DNA from: Clostridiales bacterium
GTDB taxonomy: Bacteria; Bacillota; Clostridia; Christensenellales; Aristaeellaceae
Direction of reading: 5' to 3'
DNA length: 13,306 nucleotides
NCBI GenBank assembly: GCA_004555535.1
Contig: SFHU01000082.1
Span: 1-13,306, forward strand
This document shows, piece by piece, positions 1 through 4,926 of this stretch; the stretch's first letter is position 1, and each line of letters opens with the position of its first letter. The notes below the pieces were generated by a model that saw nothing but the letters and a program-made list of their open reading frames with translations, was not told where the DNA came from and did not search any database. The translations under genes were made by a program, and so were the position numbers.

Positions 1-399
1 GGGCATGCAGGATCGCGCTTTTTCGGGGAAAAGGGAAAAGACGATTTCAACTATATCGTCTTCCTTGCTGCAGGGTACGAAGGTTTTTACTTCCTGCAGG
101 GATTCGGAAAGATCTTCCCCATAGCGAGCCGGCATGCAACCGGCGACGATCACTCGGGAATCGCCGCCGGCCACATTGGGCATATCGAGCATGTCGAAAA
201 TCATTTCCAGGCTTTCTTCGGTTGCAGCCTGGATGAACGAACAAGTATTGACGATGATCGCGTCTGCCGAAGCGGGATCATCGACGATTTTGACTCCCGC
301 TGCGAGCAGGCGCTCGCTCATCTTTGCGGAGTCGACCTCGTTCTTCGCGCAGCCCATCGTTATGATGTGCGCGCGAATCGAAGTAGATGATGGTTCCAC
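1..399 (-). CDS. rimO: Ribosomal protein S12 methylthiotransferase RimO, N-terminal part (runs off left edge)
   Basis: RimO is a radical-SAM enzyme that adds a methylthio group to an aspartate of ribosomal protein S12. Only the first 133 residues are present, covering the N-terminal MTTase (UPF0004) domain. The three cysteines of its Fe-S cluster are visible in MGCAKNEVDS, VNTCSFIQAATEES and VAGCMPARYG. The spacing and the NTC-F-I-x-x-A-x-E-E-S pattern favour RimO over MiaB. The radical-SAM CxxxCxxC motif would lie beyond the left edge. I chose the GTG start at 399 because GAGG sits 5 nt upstream and the only nearby ATG lies inside the first cysteine motif. The gene begins 9 nt after the stop of the macro-YajQ gene, so the two are probably co-transcribed and perhaps translationally coupled. 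MGCAKNEVDS resembles coriobacterial RimO as I remember it; that is recollection, not a search. Confidence 0.85.
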   Translation of the reverse strand, partial: MEPSSTSIRAHIITMGCAKNEVDSAKMSERLLAAGVKIVDDPASADAIIVNTCSFIQAATEESLEMIFDMLDMPNVAGGDSRVIVAGCMPARYGEDLSESLQEVKTFVPCSKEDDIVEIVFSLFPEKARSCMP

Positions 400-408
400 G
401 ATAACCTC

Positions 409-1176
409 TTAGCGATAATTCTCAAACTGCAGAGGCTGGCCGTAATCCTTACTCTTCACGAAGGCGATGACTTCCTGAAGGGTGTCGCGCGAAGCGCTGG
501 AAACGCGCAGCTTGTCCTGCTCGATTTGTACTTTGGCCTTGAACTTCTGGGCCTTGATGTCCTTATTGATGACTCCCGCGGTCTCGCGGTCGATACCTTC
601 GACGATGGAGCCCACGCAGCGGACCATACCGCCGGAAGCGTTTTCGTTATTGCCCCACTTGACGGCGGTCATATCGATGCCGCGCTTGAACAGCTTGCTG
701 CTGACCTCAAAGGCGTCCTTCGAGAACACGACGATGTAGACCGTCATGTCGTGGTCGAGCAGGAACTGCGTGATGGTGTCCATCGCCACCTTGAGTGCCT
801 GCGCCTTGGGATAGCCGTAGACGCCGGAGGAAATCAGGGGAAAGGCCACGCTCTCGCAATGGTATTTGTCCGCAAGCTCCAGAGAGTTCCGATAGCAGGC
901 GGTCAGCAGCTCACGCTCGCCATGATGACCGTCCTGCCATATGGGGCCTGCGGTGTGGATGACGTATTTGCACGGCAGACGATACCCGCGGGTGATCTTC
1001 GCCTCGCCGGTTTGGCAGCCGTGCAGCGTCCTGCACTCCTCGAGCAGCTGCGGCCCCGCGGCACGGTGGATGGCGCCGTCCACACCGCCGCCGCCCAGCA
1101 GGGTCGTGTTGGCGGCGTTGACGATGGCATCCACCGACATCTTCGTAATATCGTTTCTGACAATCTCAAGCGGCAT
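409..1176 (-). CDS. Macro-domain protein fused in frame to C-terminal part of YajQ
   Basis: The protein has 255 residues in two unrelated parts. Residues 1 to about 160 form a MacroD/YmdB-type macro domain, which binds ADP-ribose and often removes it from proteins or O-acetyl-ADP-ribose. The signature residues are present: NAANTTLLGGGGVDGAIHRAAG (split as N20-A-A-N23 and G28-G-G-G-V-D-G-A-I-H37) and the phosphate loop PLISSGVYGYP (113-123). Residues about 161-255 match the C-terminal 95 residues of YajQ (DUF520), a nucleotide-binding protein proposed as a cyclic-di-GMP effector: KRGIDM, ASGGMVR, INKDIKAQKFKAKVQI, LRVSSASRDTLQEVIAF and the ending GQPLQFENYR. The first ~65 YajQ residues are missing. 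The join lies near nt 681-699, where SSKLF (normal macro ending) runs straight into KRGID (normal YajQ). Start ATG 1176 has AAGGAGGG 6 nt upstream. It follows yedK by 33 nt. A genuine fusion or an assembly join both fit. Confidence 0.8.
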   Translation of the reverse strand: MPLEIVRNDITKMSVDAIVNAANTTLLGGGGVDGAIHRAAGPQLLEECRTLHGCQTGEAKITRGYRLPCKYVIHTAGPIWQDGHHGERELLTACYRNSLELADKYHCESVAFPLISSGVYGYPKAQALKVAMDTITQFLLDHDMTVYIVVFSKDAFEVSSKLFKRGIDMTAVKWGNNENASGGMVRCVGSIVEGIDRETAGVINKDIKAQKFKAKVQIEQDKLRVSSASRDTLQEVIAFVKSKDYGQPLQFENYR

Positions 1177-1209
1177 GGGCTTTCCCTCCTTACCCCGGAA
1201 CCGGGTTTC

Positions 1210-1803
1210 TTATGCAGACTGGTATTCCATTTCTGTCAGTGCGGCAGCAATGACCTCTTCTGCGTTATAGCCCGGATTCAGCCAATCGGCAGTGGCGTCC
1301 GGCGGCAGCAGCACCGGCATACGGGGGTGGATAAACGCGATGCCCGGGGCCGCGTCTCGGGTCAGGATGGTAAACGCCGGGACGATCACGTCGTCATGAT
1401 TCTCCAAATGGTAGATGCCTGCCAGATACAGCGTATCCGCGTGTGCGGGGCGAATGGCGTATTTCGTCCTCGCTGCGCCGCGCCTCTCCCACTCGAAGTA
1501 GTGGCTGGCGGGGATGACGCAGCGTCGCTGGCGCATTCCGTCTTTGAACATGGGCTTTTGCGCAGCGGTTTCAGAGCGGGCGTTGATGATGGGACGACCG
1601 TTGGGGAATGCGTATCCCCATCGCATGGCAAAGGGCTGGACATCCTGCTTCCGGCTGTTCGCCAGCACCGGAACAATATCGGAGGGGAAAATCTCGCCGG
1701 AGGTTTTCAGCCCTTCCGGCGTCTTTTTGCGTTTCAGTTCGTCAATAATCCGGCTGAGTTCATCGGACAGGTCATCCTCGGCGATGTAGTAGCGACCACA
1801 CAC
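1210..1803 (-). CDS. yedK: SRAP-domain (YedK/HMCES) abasic-site DNA-protein crosslinking protein
   Basis: This 197-residue protein is a full-length SRAP (SOS response-associated peptidase) family member. These proteins bind abasic sites in single-stranded DNA and form a thiazolidine crosslink through their N-terminal cysteine, shielding the lesion. All four key residues are present at nearly the positions of E. coli YedK: Cys2 (start MCGRYY), Asn74 in INARSET, Glu104 in YFEWE and His159 in HPRMPV. The start codon is GTG at 1803; it must be this one because Cys2 has to become N-terminal after Met removal, and an AGGGGGA Shine-Dalgarno sequence lies about 8 nt upstream. It sits 76 nt after the flavodoxin gene and 33 nt before the macro-domain gene, all on the minus strand, so an operon is likely. 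Confidence 0.95.
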   Translation of the reverse strand: MCGRYYIAEDDLSDELSRIIDELKRKKTPEGLKTSGEIFPSDIVPVLANSRKQDVQPFAMRWGYAFPNGRPIINARSETAAQKPMFKDGMRQRRCVIPASHYFEWERRGAARTKYAIRPAHADTLYLAGIYHLENHDDVIVPAFTILTRDAAPGIAFIHPRMPVLLPPDATADWLNPGYNAEEVIAAALTEMEYQSA

Positions 1804-1879
1804 GGGTGATTCCCCCTCTCTGGACGGCTGAAGATGGGATACGATCTGGGGCTCGGATTTTGCGCAGGACAGAATCGTT

Positions 1880-2356
1880 TCAGGAGCATTGATCCGCCCA
1901 TTGCAGCAGCTCAGTCTGGCTAGCAGACGGGCTGAACACTCTTCCGTTCAGGAATCTGGCTTCCGGGCAGCTGGACGCAAGCAGCTTGACCGTATCGCCC
2001 AGCCCGCTTCCGCCGGACGTTGCAAAGGGAATGATGGTCTTGCCGGACAAATCATGAGCCTCAAGAAAGGTATTGATGATCCTGGGCGCGACATACCACC
2101 ATATGGGAAAGCCCAGATAGACCGTGTCATAGTCTGCCATGTTGTCGCGGAGTGTTTCCATTTCAGGCCGGCAGGAAGGATCGCGCATCTCAACGGAACT
2201 GCGGGACTCCTGATCCTGCCAGTCCAGATCCTTCTTCGTGTATCGAATCTTGGGGGCTATTTCAAACAGATCCGCGCCAATCGCTTCAGCAAGATGCTCA
2301 GCCACTTTGGCAGTACAGCCACTTACGGAGAAGTACGCAACCAGTTTCCTACTCAT
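1880..2356 (-). CDS. Flavodoxin-like FMN protein
   Basis: The product (158 residues) is a flavodoxin-fold protein, probably an FMN-binding electron carrier or NAD(P)H-quinone-type reductase partner in the cytoplasm. The phosphate-binding loop follows the first strand: KLVAYFSVSGCTAKVAEHLA (residues 4-23). The core strand YDTVYLGFPIWWYVAPRIINTFL and the late strand KTIIPFATSGGSGLG are typical of the Flavodoxin_4 family. I used ATG 2356 (MSRKLVAYFS) because GAGGTG lies 7 nt upstream. Three in-frame ATGs further upstream (up to 2398) would add a 14-residue tail that overlaps the -10 box and has no homology. It is the first gene of the flavodoxin-yedK-macro-rimO run and has its own promoter. The specific redox partner cannot be read from the sequence. 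Confidence 0.88.
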   Translation of the reverse strand: MSRKLVAYFSVSGCTAKVAEHLAEAIGADLFEIAPKIRYTKKDLDWQDQESRSSVEMRDPSCRPEMETLRDNMADYDTVYLGFPIWWYVAPRIINTFLEAHDLSGKTIIPFATSGGSGLGDTVKLLASSCPEARFLNGRVFSPSASQTELLQWADQCS

Positions 2357-2396
2357 GTACATGCACCTCGTCATACAGTGTGATTCCATAGCTACC

Positions 2397-2425
2397 ATTA
2401 TAGCAGATTTTCTGATTCTCTTCCA
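2397..2425 (-). promoter_or_regulatory. Extended -10 promoter for the flavodoxin operon
   Basis: Read on the minus strand there is a perfect TATAAT (2397-2402) preceded by TGC, giving an extended -10 (TGnTATAAT). A weak -35, TGGAAG (2420-2425), lies exactly 17 nt upstream. Transcription would begin near 2390, about 35 nt before the chosen ATG at 2356. This also argues against the longer start at 2398, which lies inside the -10 box. Confidence 0.7.
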
Positions 2426-2431
2426 CTATAA

Positions 2432-2810
2432 TGTCCCTCAGAAGCCATCTGTCACAGAGGGGGCAGAGAAGGCATGGTGCAAGGTTTTCTGAGCGATGTT
2501 AGAAATGCAAACAGGAATCGTTGAATCCGCTAATCCCATCTAAACGACGCCCCTAGGGGAAGATGCGTTGAGCTGTGAAGCGCGCCCGAAAACGATCCCC
2601 GAATAGCCGGAAAAAGCCCTCAAGAACAGCGAAAAACAAGCCGGGCTGTCATGTCTTTTCAGAACGGCTTGCAGCGTCGCACAAAATAATTAGCACGGAA
2701 ATTCTAATGAAGGAAAAAGCGCGTTAGAAATCGGGCCGAAAAATTAGAAATCTGCTAATGGCTCTTTGAAAAAATGAGCAGGGGCACCGACTCCGCTGGC
2801 ACCAAAAATA
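2432..2810. other. Intergenic stretch without a recognisable gene
   Basis: I find no supportable coding region, RNA gene or mobile-element remnant in this AT-richer stretch. It contains short motifs that recur in the neighbourhood: TTAGAAAT at about 2499, 2724 and 2744, and CTGCTAA at 2752-2758, which belongs to the heptamer cluster around the tRNA. It ends at the T-run of the tRNA terminator. Confidence 0.6.
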
Positions 2811-2875
2811 GAAAAACCCCCGATTCCTGAGCGGAGGGCTGTTAGCAGCTTTTTGGCTCGGAATCGGGGATTTTT
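2800..2875 (-). terminator. Rho-independent terminator of tRNA-Arg
   Basis: Two arms (2812-2832 and 2856-2875) pair over about 20 bp, with a CCCCGATTCC/GGAATCGGGG core, one bulged T and one mismatch. On the minus strand the stem is followed by TTTTTCTATTTTT, the U-tract of an intrinsic terminator. The loop contains a small hairpin, GCTG-TTAG-CAGC, which carries one TTAGCAG heptamer. It starts 10 nt after the CCA end of the tRNA. The arm next to the tRNA carries its own T-run on the plus strand, so the structure might also stop transcription from the left. Confidence 0.85.
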
Positions 2876-2884
2876 CGGTGGTTT

Positions 2885-2961
2885 TGGCGCACCCGGCGGG
2901 ATTCGAACCCACGGCCTACCGCTTAGGAGGCGGTCGCTCTATCCTGCTGAGCTACGGGTGC
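2885..2961 (-). tRNA. tRNA-Arg(CCT)
   Basis: A complete 77-nt cloverleaf with an encoded CCA end. The acceptor stem is GCACCCG/CGGGTGC, the D arm GCTC-AGCAGGATA-GAGC, the anticodon arm ACCGC-CTCCTAA-GCGGT with anticodon CCT (reads AGG), the variable loop AGGCC, and the T arm GTGGG-TTCGAAT-CCCGC. It is followed 10 nt later by a strong terminator. A promoter directly upstream is not convincing; the clear promoter lies 370 nt further up, in front of a second copy of the 5' half of this gene. Confidence 0.96.
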
Positions 2962-2962
2962 A
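2922..2962 (-). repeat. 41-bp direct repeat, copy inside intact tRNA-Arg
   Basis: This segment (5' end of the tRNA through the anticodon loop, plus one base upstream) is identical to 3224-3264. The two copies lie 302 bp apart in the same orientation. Sequence similarity stops abruptly on both sides, just past the anticodon loop and one base before the tRNA 5' end. Confidence 0.95.
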
Positions 2963-3223
2963 TGTGCCGGAAAACTCAGTATTTTCAAGGGTTTTCCAGT
3001 ATTTGATTGTTATGATTTCGTTTGGATTTCTGCTAACGGATCAGCCTGTTTTTGGCCTCTCGTGTTAGCAGGATGTTTGCGTTGCAAACAATTCTGTGGG
3101 GACAAAAAACCAGCGCTCACATTTCATTAGCAGAAATGTGACAGGCAGAGGGGGATGCGTCCGACGCAAGTCGAACCCTCGACCCGCTTTGCAAACCGCG
3201 CTCTGGATTCGGGCGAGCTCTTT
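2963..3223. other. Hairpin-rich 261-bp segment between the two tRNA-Arg 5' halves
   Basis: No coding region is convincing. The segment holds several perfect inverted repeats: GGAAAAC (2969-2975) with GTTTTCC (2991-2997); TGTTTGC-gtt-GCAAACA (3074-3090); and TCACATTTC (3117-3125) with GAAATGTGA (3133-3141), whose loop is ATTAGCA. The IR TGCGTC-C-GACGCA lies near 3157-3169. Three of five TTAGCAG/CTGCTAA heptamers are here. Near 3170-3180, read on the minus strand, there is a T-loop-like GGTTCGA, but no stem pairs around it. Confidence 0.7.
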
Positions 3224-3263
3224 CTTAGGAGGCGGTCGCTCTATCCTGCTGAGCTACGGGTGC
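3172..3263 (-). pseudogene. Partial tRNA-Arg(CCT): 5' half only, with a foreign 3' part
   Basis: The first 40 nt (3263 down to 3224) are identical to the intact tRNA-Arg(CCT): acceptor 5' strand, D arm, anticodon 5' strand and loop CTCCTAAG. From there on the sequence differs completely. There is no GCGGT directly after the loop and no CGGGTGC to close the acceptor stem. A GCGGT and a GGTTCGA occur further downstream but do not rebuild a cloverleaf. It lies behind the best promoter of the window. It is either a leftover of recombination inside the tRNA gene or an assembly artefact. The 3' limit given here is arbitrary. Confidence 0.75.
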
Positions 3264-3264
3264 A
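3224..3264 (-). repeat. 41-bp direct repeat, copy in the partial tRNA
   Basis: Identical to 2922-2962. Together with that copy it brackets the hairpin-rich segment, the arrangement expected if something recombined at the tRNA anticodon loop and restored the gene with a duplicated 5' half. Confidence 0.95.
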
Positions 3265-3266
3265 AG

Positions 3267-3326
3267 CGCCCGGTTTCCCTTGGGGAAAACCGTTTATCGG
3301 TCTTCTATTATAAGGGAAACCGGGCG
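3267..3326. repeat. Perfect 15-bp inverted repeat overlapping the tRNA promoter
   Basis: CGCCCGGTTTCCCTT (3267-3281) is perfectly complementary to AAGGGAAACCGGGCG (3312-3326), with 30 nt between. The right arm fills the spacer between the -35 and -10 boxes of the tRNA promoter; the left arm ends 4 nt before the partial tRNA. Within the RNA leader the left arm can also pair with GGTTTTCCCC next to it. There is no T-run, so it is not a standard pfkA terminator, although it lies just behind the pfkA stop. Confidence 0.85.
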
Positions 3327-3335
3327 AATTGTCAA
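3307..3335 (-). promoter_or_regulatory. Consensus sigma-70 promoter upstream of the tRNA-Arg region
   Basis: On the minus strand TTGACA (3330-3335), a 17-nt spacer and TATAAT (3307-3312) match the vegetative consensus at all twelve positions, as expected for a stable-RNA promoter. The start point would be near 3300, about 37 nt before the partial tRNA. A transcript continuing to the terminator near 2810 would be about 490 nt and would contain the half tRNA, the hairpins and the intact tRNA. Confidence 0.9.
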
Positions 3336-3341
3336 TGAAAA

Positions 3342-4415
3342 TCAGTCGCCGAGCGAAATGCCCATCGCGCGGGCCGCGCGGATCGCCTGCGCGTCGTTGG
3401 GCACGAACTTCGTCTTGCCCGCGACCTCGGAGAGCGGATGGTGCGTGACGGTGTTGCCCGCCATGCCGACGGCCTGGCCGTATTCCTCGCCCGCGATCAG
3501 CTTGGCCGCGTGGACGCCGAAGACCGTGGAAAGCATGCGGTCATAAGCGCTCGGCGTGCCGCCGCGCTGCACATGGCCCGGGATGACGGCGCGCGCTTCG
3601 ACGCCAACCTTTGCCTCCAGCTCCTTGGCCAGGCGCATGGCGATGCTGCTGAAGCCCGTCTCCTGACGGAAGGCGAGGCGCTCCTTCTTCTTCATCTTCG
3701 CCTCTTCGACCGTCATCGCACCCTCGGCGACGGCGACGATGGAGAAGGTCTTGCCCATCTCCGCGCGGCGGCGAATGGCGTCGCAGACCTTCTCAAGGTC
3801 GTAGGGAATCTCCGGCAGCAGCACGATGTCCGCGCCGCCGGCGATGCCGGAATAGAGCGTCAGCCAGCCGGCCTTGTTGCCCATGATCTCTACGACCATG
3901 CAGCGGCCGTGGCTCGCGGCGGTCGTGTGGATGCGGTCGATGACCTCGGTGGCGATGTCGACGGCGGTGTGGAAGCCGAAGGTCACATCCGTGCCCCAGA
4001 TGTCGTTGTCGATCGTCTTGGGCAGGCTGACGACATGCAGGCCCTCCTCGGAGAGCAGGTTGGCGGTCTTGTGCGTGCCGTTGCCGCCCAGGCAGACGAG
4101 GCAGTCGAGCTTCATCTTCCTGTAGTTCGACTTCATCTCCTTGACCTTGTCGACGTTGTCGTCCTCAATGATGCGCATGTTGCGGAAGGGCGTGCGGCGC
4201 GTGCCCAGAATGGTGCCGCCCAGCGTCAGAATGCCGGAGAAGTCGGACTGCTTCATCTCCTTGTAGTCGCCGGCGATCAGGCCCGCATAGCCGTCCTGAA
4301 TGCCGACGATTTCGGTGTCAAACATGGAATAGCTCGCGCGGGCGACGCCGCGGATACAGGCGTTCAGGCCGGGGCAGTCGCCGCCGCTGGTGAGGATGCC
4401 GATGCGTCGTTTCAT
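3342..4415 (-). CDS. pfkA: 6-phosphofructokinase
   Basis: The enzyme phosphorylates fructose 6-phosphate to fructose 1,6-bisphosphate in glycolysis. The 357-residue protein carries the family motifs in order: GGDCPGLN (11-18), GGTILGTRR (66-74), the phosphoryl-donor loop GGNGTHKTA (110-118), the catalytic PKTIDND (132-138, Asp136 as base), MGNKAGWLTL, and the substrate motif PGHVQRGGTPSAYDR. By homology to E. coli PfkA position 104 is Gly (Gly113 here, usually ATP) while position 124 is Lys (Lys133 here, usual in PPi enzymes); position 103 is Asn instead of Asp. This mix is known in group III-type PFKs, so ATP is the more likely donor, but it is not certain. ATG 4415 follows AGGAGG by 9 nt. 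The gene is monocistronic, with its own promoter, and diverges from the uronate operon. Confidence 0.95.
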   Translation of the reverse strand: MKRRIGILTSGGDCPGLNACIRGVARASYSMFDTEIVGIQDGYAGLIAGDYKEMKQSDFSGILTLGGTILGTRRTPFRNMRIIEDDNVDKVKEMKSNYRKMKLDCLVCLGGNGTHKTANLLSEEGLHVVSLPKTIDNDIWGTDVTFGFHTAVDIATEVIDRIHTTAASHGRCMVVEIMGNKAGWLTLYSGIAGGADIVLLPEIPYDLEKVCDAIRRRAEMGKTFSIVAVAEGAMTVEEAKMKKKERLAFRQETGFSSIAMRLAKELEAKVGVEARAVIPGHVQRGGTPSAYDRMLSTVFGVHAAKLIAGEEYGQAVGMAGNTVTHHPLSEVAGKTKFVPNDAQAIRAARAMGISLGD

Positions 4416-4491
4416 GGGGAATTACCTCCTGCTGTGAAATGGATCGGCCGCGCGCCGGCCGACGGGTACGAACGAATGATGGATTATCCTT

Positions 4492-4520
4492 ATTCTACCA
4501 CCTTTGGGGGCGGGTGACAA
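4492..4520 (-). promoter_or_regulatory. Promoter of pfkA
   Basis: On the minus strand TTGTCA (4515-4520), 17 nt, then TAGAAT (4492-4497): five of six matches in each box. The start would be near 4485, giving a leader of about 70 nt. The leader contains a GC-rich hairpin, TCGGCC/GGCCGA (4444-4449 with 4457-4462), before the ribosome-binding site. Confidence 0.75.
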
Positions 4521-4595
4521 GTTGCAAACCGTATGCACCCCGTGCATTTTCTTCACCTGTGGGCCGCGATGCCGAAACCAGGGCGGGGGCATGCG

Positions 4596-4618
4596 GCGGA
4601 CGCGGCCTCAGGCCGCCT
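4596..4618. repeat. 23-bp direct repeat with internal hairpin, copy 1
   Basis: Identical to 4694-4716. Its core GCGGCCT-C-AGGCCGC is a 7-bp inverted repeat around a single base. Copies are 98 bp apart, start to start. Confidence 0.9.
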
Positions 4619-4693
4619 TTGGCCCGGTGGGGAGAAATGCCCGGGAACCGGCCGCGAAAGCCAAACAGTGAAGGGCGCACAGCTGTGGCGGAA

Positions 4694-4716
4694 GCGGACG
4701 CGGCCTCAGGCCGCCT
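4694..4716. repeat. 23-bp direct repeat with internal hairpin, copy 2
   Basis: Identical to 4596-4618 and in the same orientation; it lies about 60 nt upstream of the uxaC promoter. Confidence 0.9.
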
Positions 4717-4776
4717 GGGTCGTCCGATGACTTATACATACCCGACAAATCTGTACGTTCGGTTTTGCCCCAAATC

Positions 4777-4805
4777 TTGACGCGGGAGAAAGCGGGTGAT
4801 ATACT
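4777..4805 (+). promoter_or_regulatory. Promoter of the uxaC operon
   Basis: TTGACG (4777-4782), a 17-nt spacer and TATACT (4800-4805) make a strong vegetative promoter. The start would be near 4812, leaving a leader of about 115 nt. A small inverted repeat, ATACT-gtagtca-AGTAT (4801-4817), overlaps the -10 box and start point and could be an operator half-pair. No known uronate-regulator site (KdgR, UxuR/ExuR) was recognised. Confidence 0.75.
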
Positions 4806-4926
4806 GTAGTCAAGTATGATGGAGGATGCGTGAGGCCGCCCTGCTGCCGATCCCTTCCATTTTGCAAACGGAGCCGACATTCGGCCGGTTTTCAAGGTAC
4901 AGGACAATTTAAGGAGGTAGAAGCCC

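Larger units (their letters stand above)
4521..4776. other. Intergenic region with repeated GC-rich hairpins, no gene seen
   Basis: This stretch lies between the divergent pfkA and uxaC promoters. Open frames in it are short, lack ribosome-binding sites and have low-complexity Arg/Pro/Ala composition, so I do not call a gene. It carries a 23-bp exact direct repeat (see separate entries). The texture resembles the interspersed intergenic repeats of many gut Clostridia, which is an impression only. Confidence 0.6.

Noticed and set aside
526..1809. Plus-strand open frame across the macro and yedK genes
   Set aside because: It overlaps two well-supported genes with intact catalytic residues and has no family signature.
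2963..3264. Second functional tRNA with an intron or long variable arm
   Set aside because: A GCGGT and a T-loop-like GGTTCGA occur downstream, but the T stem does not pair and no acceptor 3' strand complementary to GCACCCG is present.
3267..3326. Inverted repeat as a pfkA terminator
   Set aside because: The stem is long, but there is no T-run after it on the minus strand and it overlaps a consensus promoter.
3438..4517. Long open frame antisense to pfkA
   Set aside because: Shadow of pfkA with low-complexity Ala/Asp/Gly residues, no ribosome-binding site and no recognisable motif.
4806..4926. uxaC leader as a riboswitch
   Set aside because: Only a small GCCGA-cat-TCGGC hairpin is evident and no known aptamer core or terminator/antiterminator pair is visible.
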